Assembly: GCF_003351105.1 (NCBI RefSeq)
Contig: NZ_NKRG01000001.1
Coordinates: forward strand, 372,001 to 436,000
Length of the DNA: 64,000 nucleotides
Source of the DNA: Thermosipho africanus Ob7
GTDB lineage: Bacteria > Thermotogota > Thermotogae > Thermotogales > Fervidobacteriaceae
Direction: 5' to 3'
Shown: positions 8,184 through 17,641 of the stretch, piece by piece
How positions within the stretch are numbered: the first letter of the stretch is position 1
Layout of the letters: every line of letters starts with the position of its first letter
Notes under the pieces: model-generated
Seen by the model: only the letters and a program-made list of their open reading frames with translations
The model's database searches: none
What the model was told of the DNA's origin: nothing
Made by a program: the position numbers and the translations under genes

Positions 8184-9845
8184 TTAGAAATTTACAGAAG
8201 ATGAGTTTAAATGATTTTTGTAAATGCTGTACCAAGATTCACTTGGCATGTCATTTGTAGATAATGCATAAATATTTTTTCCGATTATAAATAAATTTCC
8301 AATATTGTCCATTACCAGAAATTTTGAGTTTTCAAAAAAGTTATTGTATACTATATTATAATTTTTTAAATCAATTACATACAATTTATTACCGCTTGAT
8401 AAAACATATAGAAATTTATTTCCAACAATACCATCTTGAATATTTTCATCAAGTGACAATATCAAGTTATCATTTTTGTATATATTATTTTCTTTAAATG
8501 TATATCTATTATTTAGTATATCGAGTAATATGAAAGAATTTTCAGGGGGAATTTGAGGGTTTTCTAATGAAAAAGCTAGGTTTTTGACATTTCCAACAAA
8601 CTTATCTTTTTTATTGTTTTTCCATATATACCCCATACCATCTACAATGTAAACACTTCCTGATAATGAAACGAAAGGTCCAGAAATAGGCCATTTCCCA
8701 ACATCATAGTGGTTCAAAATTTTACCGTCTTTAATTTCATATAAAACTCCATTGTCGGATACCACATAAATTATTTGACCATCGAAAGCAGCTCCTAAAG
8801 TTAGATCAGAATCAAGTTCTACTTTCCACATTAGGTTTCCATTAAAATCAAATTGATATACGTAATCATCCCAGCATGTAACTAAAATCCCATCATTATT
8901 TAGAGTAAGATGTCCAGTAACAATGAAAGGTAAAGTATAATTCCATGTAATTTTTCCATCTTCGATTTTGAATATTTTCCCATTTGTTGCGGCTACGTAG
9001 AGAGTACCATCTTTGGCAACGGGTTTTGATGTTATCTCTTGATCTAGGTTTATTTGCCATAAAAGCTTAACTTTATTATCTGTAAAGTTAATTTCATGAC
9101 TAACATTAATAAAAGCAATTATTTTGAATGGATAAGTTGTAACATTAAAATCTTTTGTAATTAGGTAATTGCCTACTATTATATTTTCACCATCGGTAAT
9201 TATTTTATTGCCATTAACATTTTTTGAGAATATTAGTTTATTATTTTCATCGTAAAATTGTAATAAGTTATTTTTTAAAATAACATGATAACCGTTGTAT
9301 ACATAATCATCAGCTATATTGAATTTTTTTATGAACTTTGGAAATTTAGGATTTTCAATATCAAAAATTGATAAATCTGAAGAAGAAAAAACTGCAAGTT
9401 TTCCATTTGCAATTCTAATTTTATGTATTTTTCCATTATTAGGACTTAGCGACCATACAATTTTTCCGTTATCCAAAGCAACAACATTCCCCATATTTAT
9501 ACCAAATATAATGTCTTTATAAACAAAAGGATGTTCAAGATTCGAAATGATTCTTATTAATTCAAGTTTTCCATTTTCGAATTTATATAATCTATTGTTA
9601 GATAAAAAATAACCTTCTCCAATGTAGATTGGAGATTCTATATAAATTTCCTTTTTTGTAAAAATATCAACTATTGAATCATTATAAATTGCATAAATTT
9701 TGTTGTCTAAAAAGCAAATATCCTTAAATTTTCCATCCAATATTTTGTCGGTTGATTTATAAATTCCTCCATCAGTAAGAAAATAAATTTGAGAAAATAG
9801 GAGCAGTGTAAGAAAAACAAATAATATAGATAATAGTTTCTTCAT
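8184..9845 (-). CDS. Secreted PQQ-like beta-propeller repeat protein
   Basis: 553 residues. A signal peptide (MKKLLSILFVFLTLLLFS) precedes repeated beta-propeller blades of the kind NGKIFKIEDGKITWNYTL and NGVLYEIKDGKI, with the W-x-hydrophobic pattern characteristic of PQQ-like/BamB-type repeats; roughly seven or eight blades can be read. It probably sits outside the cytoplasmic membrane, in the periplasm under the toga, as a scaffold or binding protein. No catalytic residues are recognisable. ATG 9845 follows AAAGGTG; a nine-base longer frame from GTG 9854 is less likely. It starts one base after the stop of the methyltransferase gene. Confidence 0.6.
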   Translation of the reverse strand: MKKLLSILFVFLTLLLFSQIYFLTDGGIYKSTDKILDGKFKDICFLDNKIYAIYNDSIVDIFTKKEIYIESPIYIGEGYFLSNNRLYKFENGKLELIRIISNLEHPFVYKDIIFGINMGNVVALDNGKIVWSLSPNNGKIHKIRIANGKLAVFSSSDLSIFDIENPKFPKFIKKFNIADDYVYNGYHVILKNNLLQFYDENNKLIFSKNVNGNKIITDGENIIVGNYLITKDFNVTTYPFKIIAFINVSHEINFTDNKVKLLWQINLDQEITSKPVAKDGTLYVAATNGKIFKIEDGKITWNYTLPFIVTGHLTLNNDGILVTCWDDYVYQFDFNGNLMWKVELDSDLTLGAAFDGQIIYVVSDNGVLYEIKDGKILNHYDVGKWPISGPFVSLSGSVYIVDGMGYIWKNNKKDKFVGNVKNLAFSLENPQIPPENSFILLDILNNRYTFKENNIYKNDNLILSLDENIQDGIVGNKFLYVLSSGNKLYVIDLKNYNIVYNNFFENSKFLVMDNIGNLFIIGKNIYALSTNDMPSESWYSIYKNHLNSSSVNF

Positions 9846-9846
9846 T

Positions 9847-11016
9847 TTACACACCTTTCATATTTTCAAGTTGTAAAAGTAAAAATTTAAGATATTTTGT
9901 TTCAAGAATATTTAATACATAAGGATGATCGTATGGTTGATCTCCACGAAAGAGAATTCTTGCCAATTTTCCAGCATCAACTGCTGCTGAAAATATAATA
10001 TTTTTAAAATCTTCTTCCGTAATTACTTGAGTACATGAAGAAGTTGCAAGAATTCCATTATTTTTAAGTATCTTCATTGCTCTTAAATTTATCTCTTTGT
10101 AGCCCCTTTTTGCATTAGCTTTGCTATTTGCATTTTTTGCAAAAGCTGGTGGATCAATTGAGATAATATCAAATATTTTTGAATTGTTGTCATAAGATTT
10201 CAAAATATCAAAGGCATTTCCGATTATAGTATCGTAATTTTTAAAATTGTTTTTCTTGGCAGTAATGTTTACCACTTCAATTGCTCTTTCAGAATAATCT
10301 AAAAACGTTACGTGTTTTGCGCCGAACTTTAGCATATGCATTCCAAAATTTCCAGTGTAACAAAATGCGTCTAGACATATGGCATCTTTTGAATAATTTT
10401 TTAGTGATAAAGCATTAAATCTTTGATCTAAAAATGCACCAGTTTTTTGTCCTAAAGTATCAGCAAAGAATAAAATATCATTTACTTTATAAGGTATCAA
10501 TTCAGGCCCTGATTTATAGATCCAACCAACAGATTCTTGAAGTCCTTCTTTTATTCTTGATGTACTTTCTGATTTTTCAAATATTCCTTTTGGTGAAAAA
10601 GTATTTATCAATATATCTAATATTTCGTTTTTAAACTTTTCCATTCCAAGAGTGTTAATTTCAATTACTATATAATCTCCAAATTTGTCGGCTATGATCC
10701 CGGGCAAATTATCAGCTTCTGAGAAAATAATTCTAAAGCTTTCTTCTTTTGGATTTCTTCTAAGTAATGCTTCTTTTATTCTTTTTTCAAAAAAACTTTT
10801 GTTTATTTCTTCATTTAATCTTGTTAAAATTCTAATCCTTATTTTAGAGTTAAAATTAATGTAACCTTTACCAACAAAATGCCTTTCGTGGTTAAAGACA
10901 CTAACAATATCACCATTTTGAGGTGTTCCATCTATGTGTTCGATTTCATTTTCATAAATCCATGGATGTCCATTTTTAACTCTATTTTTAATGTTTTTCT
11001 TTAAATAAACTTTCAT
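9847..11016 (-). CDS. Class I rRNA methyltransferase, RlmI-like (PUA + MTase)
   Basis: 389 residues. An N-terminal PUA-like domain (HPWIYENEIEHIDG, then VSVFNHERHFVGKGY) is followed by a Rossmann methyltransferase with CLDAFCYTGNFGMHMLKFGA as SAM site and DPPAFAKN as the base-binding motif IV. A cysteine occurs in SSCTQ near the end. This is the architecture of RlmI, which makes 5-methylcytosine in 23S rRNA, and of related Thermotoga proteins. Target base not provable from sequence. GGAGGGTAAT precedes ATG 11016. It lies between the alcohol dehydrogenase and the propeller gene with gaps of 2 and 1 bases. Confidence 0.8.
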   Translation of the reverse strand: MKVYLKKNIKNRVKNGHPWIYENEIEHIDGTPQNGDIVSVFNHERHFVGKGYINFNSKIRIRILTRLNEEINKSFFEKRIKEALLRRNPKEESFRIIFSEADNLPGIIADKFGDYIVIEINTLGMEKFKNEILDILINTFSPKGIFEKSESTSRIKEGLQESVGWIYKSGPELIPYKVNDILFFADTLGQKTGAFLDQRFNALSLKNYSKDAICLDAFCYTGNFGMHMLKFGAKHVTFLDYSERAIEVVNITAKKNNFKNYDTIIGNAFDILKSYDNNSKIFDIISIDPPAFAKNANSKANAKRGYKEINLRAMKILKNNGILATSSCTQVITEEDFKNIIFSAAVDAGKLARILFRGDQPYDHPYVLNILETKYLKFLLLQLENMKGV

Positions 11017-11018
11017 TA

Positions 11019-12107
11019 TTACCCTCCAAACAAACCAGATTCTTCAAAGAACCATTTATAAGCTTTTATAATTTTCTCTTTGGTATAAATTCCAGGTGTA
11101 ACTTTTACATGGGAAGAATTTTTAACTCTTTCAGCCCATTTTTCAATTTCATCATCACTAACTTCAAAATTTAAATTAATTTCTAGTTTTTTAAGAAAAT
11201 CGAGGATATTTCCCATGATTGCTTTAATTTCTTCAGCTTTTTTTGAGCCTGAGTTTTCTATTTCAAAAGGTAGAAAAACTGCCGTGGCAAGACCATGTTT
11301 AATATTTTTGTCAGTTGTAAAAGAGTATCCCAATGAATGTGCTATTGTTGTTCCAGTAATACTTATAGCTACTCCTGCATACATTGATGCAAGCATTAAA
11401 TTTCTTCTTAATGAATAATCAGAAAGGTTGTTAACAAGTTTTGGTAAATCTTGAGAAATAATTTCGATTGCTTTGAATGCATAAAGATCTGAGAAAGAGT
11501 TTGATTTCAGAGAAAGTACAGATTCAACTGCATGAGACAGGGCGTCAAGACCTGTAGAAATAGTAAGTTCTTTTGACATGGTTAAAGTATATTTAGGCTC
11601 AAGGAGTGACAATGTAGGGAATACTATTTCATGCTTAAATCCTTTTTTTACATTATTGATAGTTAGTACAGAATATTGTGTTACTTCACTTCCTGTACCC
11701 GAAGTTGTTGGAATACAGATTATTTTAGATGCAGTTTTGTATTTACCTTGATCATAAAGATCCTCAATTGAAATATCGTTTTTACACAAGACAGCAATAG
11801 CCTTGGCGGCGTCCATTGGACTACCACCGCCAAGACCAACAATTACATCCCAGTTTTTACCAAATTTCCTTATAATTTCTTCTATCATTTCTTTAGGAGG
11901 GTTTTCAAGTGTTTCGTCAAAAATTTCATATTTTTTGTTCAAATTTTCTAAGATCCTTATTAATTCCTCAAGACTTCCATTTTTTTTAGAGCTTTTTCCT
12001 GTTATTATTAAAAAGCTTTCACCAAGTTTTTTTATTTCATCTACTGATTCATTGTAGTTGTCTTCGAAGAAAACCTTTGTTGGAAGAAAGAACCTCAATA
12101 CTATCAC
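11019..12107 (-). CDS. Iron-containing alcohol dehydrogenase family protein
   Basis: 362 residues of the group III (Fe-dependent) alcohol dehydrogenases. NAD(P)-binding [13 protein letters not shown] and [11 protein letters not shown] are followed by the metal ligands in [21 protein letters not shown] and KHGLATAV. It reduces or oxidises short alcohols and aldehydes; the substrate cannot be told. GTG 12107 overlaps the gcvPB stop (GTGA) and GGAG lies in the gcvPB end, so it is translated from the glycine cleavage transcript. Its presence in that operon may reflect redox balancing, but that is speculative. Confidence 0.85.
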   Translation of the reverse strand: MIVLRFFLPTKVFFEDNYNESVDEIKKLGESFLIITGKSSKKNGSLEELIRILENLNKKYEIFDETLENPPKEMIEEIIRKFGKNWDVIVGLGGGSPMDAAKAIAVLCKNDISIEDLYDQGKYKTASKIICIPTTSGTGSEVTQYSVLTINNVKKGFKHEIVFPTLSLLEPKYTLTMSKELTISTGLDALSHAVESVLSLKSNSFSDLYAFKAIEIISQDLPKLVNNLSDYSLRRNLMLASMYAGVAISITGTTIAHSLGYSFTTDKNIKHGLATAVFLPFEIENSGSKKAEEIKAIMGNILDFLKKLEINLNFEVSDDEIEKWAERVKNSSHVKVTPGIYTKEKIIKAYKWFFEESGLFGG

Positions 12108-13546
12108 TCCTCAAAATTGTATTTAAATACAGGTTTTCTTGAAGCACTTACATCGTCAAGACGTCTTACTGGGGTATTATATGGTGCACCTTTTACAAGC
12201 TCAGGATTTTCACGTGCTTCATTAAATATTTTTTCAAGTATTTGAGCAAATTTATCTAATGTATCTTTACTTTCAGTTTCAGTAGGTTCAATCATAAAGT
12301 CTTCATGGACAATTAATGGGAAATACATCGTTGGAGCGTGGATTCCGTAGTCTAATAATCTTTTAGCAATATCTAATGCTTTTACACCGGTTTCTTTCGT
12401 CAGTTTTTCACACGTAGATACAAATTCGTGCATACATATTCCTGGATATGCAATATCCATTATTTTGCTTACTTTAACTCTCAAATAGTTAGCGTTTAAA
12501 ACGGCCATTTCTCCAGCTTTTTTCAATCCATCTTTTCCCATTGTTTTAATATATGTATATGCTCTAACCATGACCGAGAAATTTCCAAAATAGCTTCTTA
12601 TAAATCCTATACTTTCAGGTTTATTATAATTTAATGTGTATTTATCCTCAATTTTAACTATTTCTGGAACTGGTAAAAACTTAGCAAGGTGTTTTTTTAC
12701 ACCAACTGGTCCGCTTCCAGGTCCACCCATTCCGTGAGGAGTGCTAAATGTTTTATGAAGATTTAAGTGGACAATATCGAATCCCATATCCCCAGGTCTT
12801 GTTCTTCCCAAAATTGCATTTAAATTTGCTCCATCATAATAGAGAAGAGCCCCTTTATCATGTGCCATTTGTGCAATTTTTAATATATCTTTTTCAAATA
12901 ATCCAAGAGTATTTGGGTTTGTAAGCATGATTACTGCAACAGTTTCATCTAAGACTTTTTCAAGTTCATTTAAGTCAACTCTTCCATCTGGTCCTGATTT
13001 TATTTCAATTACATCAAATCCAGCCATTCTAGCTGAAGCTGGGTTAGTTCCATGTGCACTATCGGGCACAATTACCTTTGTTCTTTTGGTATCACCACGA
13101 CTTAAGTGATAGGCTCTTGATATTAATATTCCAGTTAACTCACCATGAGCCCCTGCAGATGGTATTAACGTCATATCATCCATTCCAGTAATTTCACAGA
13201 GCATTTCTTTGAGATCGTACATTAACTTTAAAGCACCTTGAACAGTTTCATGTGGCTGAAATGGATGGATCATACTAAATTCTTCAAATGAGGCCACTTT
13301 CTCATTTACTTTTGGATTGTATTTCATTGTACATGAACCAAGTGGGTAAAAACCAACATCTACTGAATAATTTTTTGCAGAAAGGTTAGTATAATGTCTT
13401 ACAACATCGACTTCACTAACTTGAGGAAGTCTTGGCAAGGATTTTCTTAAAAGATATTCTGGAAGATTTATTTCGTAATCTTTTATATTATTGTCAGGTA
13501 GCTGAAAACCTATTCTTCCTTCTTTGGAGATTTCGAAAATTGTCAT
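12104..13546 (-). CDS. gcvPB: Glycine dehydrogenase (decarboxylating) subunit 2
   Basis: 480 residues. Second half of the split P-protein of the glycine cleavage system. The PLP lysine sits in [16 protein letters not shown], with [10 protein letters not shown] and YDGANLNAI upstream and the usual PTETESK near the end. With GcvPA it decarboxylates glycine and loads the aminomethyl group on lipoyl-GcvH. The gene follows gcvPA after 19 bases with GGAGGG before its ATG. No gcvH is present between T and P1 or anywhere in the window. Confidence 0.95.
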   Translation of the reverse strand: MTIFEISKEGRIGFQLPDNNIKDYEINLPEYLLRKSLPRLPQVSEVDVVRHYTNLSAKNYSVDVGFYPLGSCTMKYNPKVNEKVASFEEFSMIHPFQPHETVQGALKLMYDLKEMLCEITGMDDMTLIPSAGAHGELTGILISRAYHLSRGDTKRTKVIVPDSAHGTNPASARMAGFDVIEIKSGPDGRVDLNELEKVLDETVAVIMLTNPNTLGLFEKDILKIAQMAHDKGALLYYDGANLNAILGRTRPGDMGFDIVHLNLHKTFSTPHGMGGPGSGPVGVKKHLAKFLPVPEIVKIEDKYTLNYNKPESIGFIRSYFGNFSVMVRAYTYIKTMGKDGLKKAGEMAVLNANYLRVKVSKIMDIAYPGICMHEFVSTCEKLTKETGVKALDIAKRLLDYGIHAPTMYFPLIVHEDFMIEPTETESKDTLDKFAQILEKIFNEARENPELVKGAPYNTPVRRLDDVSASRKPVFKYNFEE

Positions 13547-13565
13547 TTATTTCCCTCCAATCCTA

Positions 13566-14885
13566 TTAAAAATGTTTTAATAGCTCATCAATGCTTTCTT
13601 TTGTGTTTACTTCAGTACAGCATGCAAGAGCAGAATTTTTAAAGTTTGGCATTGCCTTTTCTAATGGTAGAGGACCAAGTATTCCATCATTGGCCATTGT
13701 TTTCCATTTCTCATAATAGTTTTCTCCTGCATTAAATACAAATTCGTTAAAGAAAGGTCCATTAAATGTCAAATTGTAACCTTTTTCAACTAATTTTTCT
13801 GCAAGATAGTGAGCAGCGTTATAAGACATTCTTGCTACTTTTCTAAGTCCTTCAGGCCCCATAACAGACATATAAATTGCATTTTTAAGGGCCATTAATG
13901 CATGGTTAGAACAAATGTTTGAAGTTGCTTTTGCTCTTCTAATATGTTGTTCTCTGGTTTGTAAAATCATAACGTAACCTTTTTTTCCATCAACGTCTTT
14001 TGTTTCACCAATTATTCTTCCTGGCATCTTTCTTACGTGTTTTGCTAAAGTCGTGAAGAAACCAATTCCAGGTCCGCCATAATTTGGGGTTATTCCAAGA
14101 GATTGACCTTCACCAACTACAATGTCAACACCAAATTTACCAGGAGCTTCCAAGATTGAAAGCGCTATTGGTTCACTTACTACTATAAAAACCACATTGT
14201 CTGGAAGTATTTCTTTTATTTGTTTTAAATCTTCTACAATTCCAAAAAAGTTAGGATAACCAACTACAACTGCCGATGTGTTATCGTCAATCTTAGATTT
14301 TAGATCTTCTAGATCTATTGTTCCACTTTCTGTCCATTTAACAGTTTCAATTTCAATATTTTGTGGAGTACAATATGTTTTGCTTGTAGCCAAAAATTCA
14401 GGGTTTATAGAACCAGCGGCAAGAATTTTTGTTTTATTATTAATTCTAACAGCCATTAACATTGCTTCAGCAAGGGCAGTTGCTCCATCATACATTGAGG
14501 AATTTGCTACATCCATTCCAGTAAGTTCACACATCATTGTTTGGTATTCAAATAAAGCTTGCAAGGTTCCTTGGGATACTTCAGCTTGATAAGGTGTATA
14601 AGCGGTAACGAAATTTTGGTTATTGGATAATGTTTCAACTACAGTTGGAATGTAATGGAAATATATTCCAGCACCTGCAAAAACCTTTTCTGGTTCAAAG
14701 ACTTTGTTGAGTTTACTTAATGATTTAATTTCTTTTAAAACTGAAAATTCATCTTTTCCATTTTCAAGATTGTATTCTTCAATTGTTTTTGGAACATCCA
14801 AATATAAATCTTCTATAGAATTAATACCTATTTCTTTTAACATTTCCTTTATTTCTTCTTCAGTATGTGGAATATATCTGTGCAT
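13566..14885 (-). CDS. gcvPA: Glycine dehydrogenase (decarboxylating) subunit 1
   Basis: 439 residues from ATG 14885 (GTG 14891 is a close alternative). First half of the split P-protein: IPHTEEEIKEML at the N-terminus, TAYTPYQAEVSQGTLQA, and EGQSLGITPNYGGPGIGF match the subunit 1 family. It forms a heterotetramer with GcvPB to decarboxylate glycine. It lies 20 bases after gcvT, a gap too small to have ever held gcvH without rearrangement. AAAGGATGA precedes the start. Confidence 0.95.
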   Translation of the reverse strand: MHRYIPHTEEEIKEMLKEIGINSIEDLYLDVPKTIEEYNLENGKDEFSVLKEIKSLSKLNKVFEPEKVFAGAGIYFHYIPTVVETLSNNQNFVTAYTPYQAEVSQGTLQALFEYQTMMCELTGMDVANSSMYDGATALAEAMLMAVRINNKTKILAAGSINPEFLATSKTYCTPQNIEIETVKWTESGTIDLEDLKSKIDDNTSAVVVGYPNFFGIVEDLKQIKEILPDNVVFIVVSEPIALSILEAPGKFGVDIVVGEGQSLGITPNYGGPGIGFFTTLAKHVRKMPGRIIGETKDVDGKKGYVMILQTREQHIRRAKATSNICSNHALMALKNAIYMSVMGPEGLRKVARMSYNAAHYLAEKLVEKGYNLTFNGPFFNEFVFNAGENYYEKWKTMANDGILGPLPLEKAMPNFKNSALACCTEVNTKESIDELLKHF

Positions 14886-14905
14886 ATTCACTCATCCTTT
14901 CTTTT

Positions 14906-16216
14906 TTATTTTTTCTTTTTTGATCTTACACTTCCTCTATAAAATGGCATTTTTACTATTTCAGCTTTAACCAATTTGTTTCTAATTTCTATTTCAATTA
15001 TATCTCCTGACTTATAACCAGTTTCTATTAATGCCATGCCAATTGATTCGTCTAATGTAGGTGAAAAGGTGCCGCTTGTAACTACACCAATTTCCCTTCC
15101 ATCTTTGAAAACTTTGTAGCCGTGCCTTGCTATTCCCTTATCTATTAACTTGAAACCTTTTAATCTTCTTTTTAAACCTTCTTCAAGTTGCTTTTCTAAA
15201 GCAGCTTTTCCAACAAATTCTTTGTCAAATTTTACGGCCCATTTTATACCTGCTTCTAGTGGTGTTACTGTTTCATCCATGTCATTGCCATATAGTAGTA
15301 AAGATGCTTCAAGTCTCAAAGTATCTCTTGCGCCAAGTCCTGCGGGTTTAACACCTAAATTAAGTAATTCTTCCCATATTTTTACTATTCCATCTTTATC
15401 AGTAGTATAAATTTCAAAACCATCTTCTCCTGTATAACCTGTTCTAGATATTAAAGCTTCAACATCTTTTACTTTCCCGAAAACAAATGTATAGTATCCT
15501 ATACTTTCTAAATCTATATCAGTCAATTTTTGCAAAGTCTTTTGTGCGTTTGGACCTTGTATTGCTATTAGCGCATAGTCATCTGATTTATTTTCTAACT
15601 TGACATCAAAGTTTAATGCTACGTTTTTCATCCATTCAAAGTCTTTTTCAATGTTTGCAGCATTTATAACAAGGAAAGCTTTTTCGTCTGAAATTTTATA
15701 TGCAAGCAAATCGTCTATGAATCCTCCATTTTCATTACACATAGCTGTATAAACAATTTCACCATTTGAGAGATTTTTAAAATCATTGGTAATTAAATAA
15801 TTAACAAAATTAGTTGAATCTTTTCCTTCAACTAATACTTGTCCCATATGAGAAACATCAAACATACCAACATCTTTTCTAACAGCAATTACTTCGTCTT
15901 TAATCCCAGTGTATTGAATAGGCATTTGAAAACCTGCAAACTCAACCATTTTGGCCCCTAGCTTTACGTGCTGCTCATACAATGGTGTATATTTCATATA
16001 TAATTCCTCCTTTTTAAAAGAATTAAGCAAATTATTTGCTTCATCAAAAAGATCTTTAGGTACATAAATTTCAAAAAAAGAAGTTGAACCAAAATAAGCT
16101 TTGGGGAATGGTTCATCAACTGATTTTATAACACAATCGATATTGTTTGTTTTTAGCATTCCTTCAATTAACCTTGCATTTATTTCACCATCAACCTCTA
16201 AAAGTTTTTTCCACAC
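14906..16216 (-). CDS. gcvT: Aminomethyltransferase GcvT with in-frame N-terminal DUF2007-like domain
   Basis: The open frame runs 436 residues. Residues 74-436 are a complete GcvT: TPLYEQHVKLGAKMVEFAGF, MFDVSHMGQ, SRTGYTGEDGFE and GLGARDTLRLEA, which transfers the one-carbon unit from GcvH-bound aminomethyl to tetrahydrofolate and releases ammonia. Residues 1-73 look like DUF2007 (putative signal-transducing domain): KKLLEVDGEINARLIEGMLK, then EIYVPKDLFDEANNLL. A strong ribosome binding site (AAAGGAGGA) sits inside the frame just before ATG 15997, so standard GcvT can be made alone; GTG 16216 with GGAG gives the fused form. First gene of the gcv operon. Confidence 0.9.
   Translation of the reverse strand: MWKKLLEVDGEINARLIEGMLKTNNIDCVIKSVDEPFPKAYFGSTSFFEIYVPKDLFDEANNLLNSFKKEELYMKYTPLYEQHVKLGAKMVEFAGFQMPIQYTGIKDEVIAVRKDVGMFDVSHMGQVLVEGKDSTNFVNYLITNDFKNLSNGEIVYTAMCNENGGFIDDLLAYKISDEKAFLVINAANIEKDFEWMKNVALNFDVKLENKSDDYALIAIQGPNAQKTLQKLTDIDLESIGYYTFVFGKVKDVEALISRTGYTGEDGFEIYTTDKDGIVKIWEELLNLGVKPAGLGARDTLRLEASLLLYGNDMDETVTPLEAGIKWAVKFDKEFVGKAALEKQLEEGLKRRLKGFKLIDKGIARHGYKVFKDGREIGVVTSGTFSPTLDESIGMALIETGYKSGDIIEIEIRNKLVKAEIVKMPFYRGSVRSKKKK
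15995..16012 (-). promoter_or_regulatory. Internal ribosome binding site for GcvT inside the DUF2007-GcvT frame
   Basis: On the minus strand AAAAAGGAGGAATTATATATG: a near-perfect Shine-Dalgarno sequence 7-8 bases ahead of ATG 15997, exactly where family GcvT proteins begin. It lies within sense codons of the upstream domain, with no stop codon between the two parts. Confidence 0.75.
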
Positions 16217-16234
16217 AATTTCATCTCCATTCTT

Positions 16235-16262
16235 ATTCTAACACCAGAATTTAAAGTGTTAA
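16235..16262 (-). promoter_or_regulatory. Probable promoter of the gcv operon
   Basis: Reading the minus strand, TTAACA (16257-16262) and TAGAAT (16235-16240) are 16 bases apart, 19 bases ahead of the GTG at 16216. No glycine riboswitch motif is seen in the 117-base gap to pncB. Confidence 0.45.
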
Positions 16263-16333
16263 AATTCAGTTATGAACAATAAAATGTAATTATTAAAAAT
16301 ATTTATATTCATTCTTTGTCATGTTAATTTATG

Positions 16334-17626
16334 TTAATTTTCCCAAAACCTTTTTGGAACTATACTTAGATGGGAATTATCTTTTTTATAACGACCAACT
16401 TTTGCACAAGGTTTTCCATTAACCTCAACTATGTCTGCTGTTACATCAATCTTTTTCTTTAATAATTTTGAGCCAACACCATATACATCTGCAGGAACTT
16501 GTAACTTTTCAAAAAGTCTTATTTTTTCTTCGTCAAAACCACCAGAAACTACAATTTTCAAATCCTTTAGTCCAACTTTATCAAATTCTTGTCTTGCACG
16601 CCAGACAAGTTCTGGGCAAACACCAAAAGAACTTTCATCTTTTGGAACTACGGATTTATCTCTTAAATTTCCTGAAGTGTCAAATCTTACACCCCAAATT
16701 TTGTTTTTACCTTCTCCAATAATAATAGATGGATCTGTCTGACCTAAAATGAATTTTTTCCCTGTGACATATTCATAAAAACTTTTTACTACTTTAAAAG
16801 TTGTGTTTATTACGTCGTTGTCCCAATCTACTAGGAATATTCTATTTACATGTTCTGGCATATATTTATCAAAAGCAATTGATGCAATATCTGTTTGCCC
16901 GTTATATGCAGCAATTAAAGCATGAGGAATTGTTCCCATAGATTCAATACCCCAATAGTCGGCATTTGCATCTGTTGAAACACCAAATGCTCCAGCCTTT
17001 AGTGCAGCATAGCCATCAGTGGCTTGAACCCAGAAATGATCAAAGCGAGCACTAAAAAACAGTATTGGCTTTCCATTGGCAGCTTTTACGACTCTTTTTA
17101 CTGCGGTTGCTGTACTTGAAGCTCTTGCAATAACACCTAGCAATACAGTTTCAAGATAACCAAAATATGTAGGATCGCCTTCTATTGTTAGAATAGGCGT
17201 CCCTTCTTTTACATCATCTCCATCATAAGCTGCTCTTACTTCAATTTCATCCCACTTATCTACCCAGAGATCGTTTAGTTTTAATCTAAGCTGCCATTTG
17301 TTTTCAGTTAATTTAACTATTTCTTTTATATCTCCTTCAATACTAAGACTTTGCATTTTTTTATCTATTTCAAGCATATTTGAAAATAATTCTCTTGCTT
17401 TATCTTCATCTTTATAGTATCCAGTACAAAACTTTAGTATTGCAAGTGCTTCATCAATACCGCATATAGTTGCATCTTGGCGTGGAAAGAATTGGTAATA
17501 AACCCTTGGATGGTGGTTATCCTGCTTTAAAATTTCAACATACCTTGTAAAATACTTATCAGAATAATAGCCCATTCTTATTTTATCAATAGGTAATTTG
17601 AATACCTTTGGATGAAGTCTAGTCAT
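16334..17626 (-). CDS. pncB: Nicotinate phosphoribosyltransferase
   Basis: 430 residues of the short NAPRTase type found in Thermotoga and archaea. It makes nicotinate mononucleotide from nicotinate and PRPP in the NAD salvage route. Visible: MTRLHPKVFKLPID and GYYSDKYF at the start, ARFDHFWVQATDGYAALK-like core with the STDANADYWG segment, and VSGGFDEEKI in the PRPP-binding barrel. GGAGG precedes ATG 17626, and the gap to lnt is 15 bases, suggesting co-transcription with lnt and the DegT aminotransferase. Confidence 0.9.
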   Translation of the reverse strand: MTRLHPKVFKLPIDKIRMGYYSDKYFTRYVEILKQDNHHPRVYYQFFPRQDATICGIDEALAILKFCTGYYKDEDKARELFSNMLEIDKKMQSLSIEGDIKEIVKLTENKWQLRLKLNDLWVDKWDEIEVRAAYDGDDVKEGTPILTIEGDPTYFGYLETVLLGVIARASSTATAVKRVVKAANGKPILFFSARFDHFWVQATDGYAALKAGAFGVSTDANADYWGIESMGTIPHALIAAYNGQTDIASIAFDKYMPEHVNRIFLVDWDNDVINTTFKVVKSFYEYVTGKKFILGQTDPSIIIGEGKNKIWGVRFDTSGNLRDKSVVPKDESSFGVCPELVWRARQEFDKVGLKDLKIVVSGGFDEEKIRLFEKLQVPADVYGVGSKLLKKKIDVTADIVEVNGKPCAKVGRYKKDNSHLSIVPKRFWEN

Positions 17627-17641
17627 AATCTTCCTCCTTTT

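Noticed and set aside
16217-16333. Glycine riboswitch before gcvT
   Set aside because: The gap is too short for a full tandem aptamer and has none of the conserved core; it holds a promoter.
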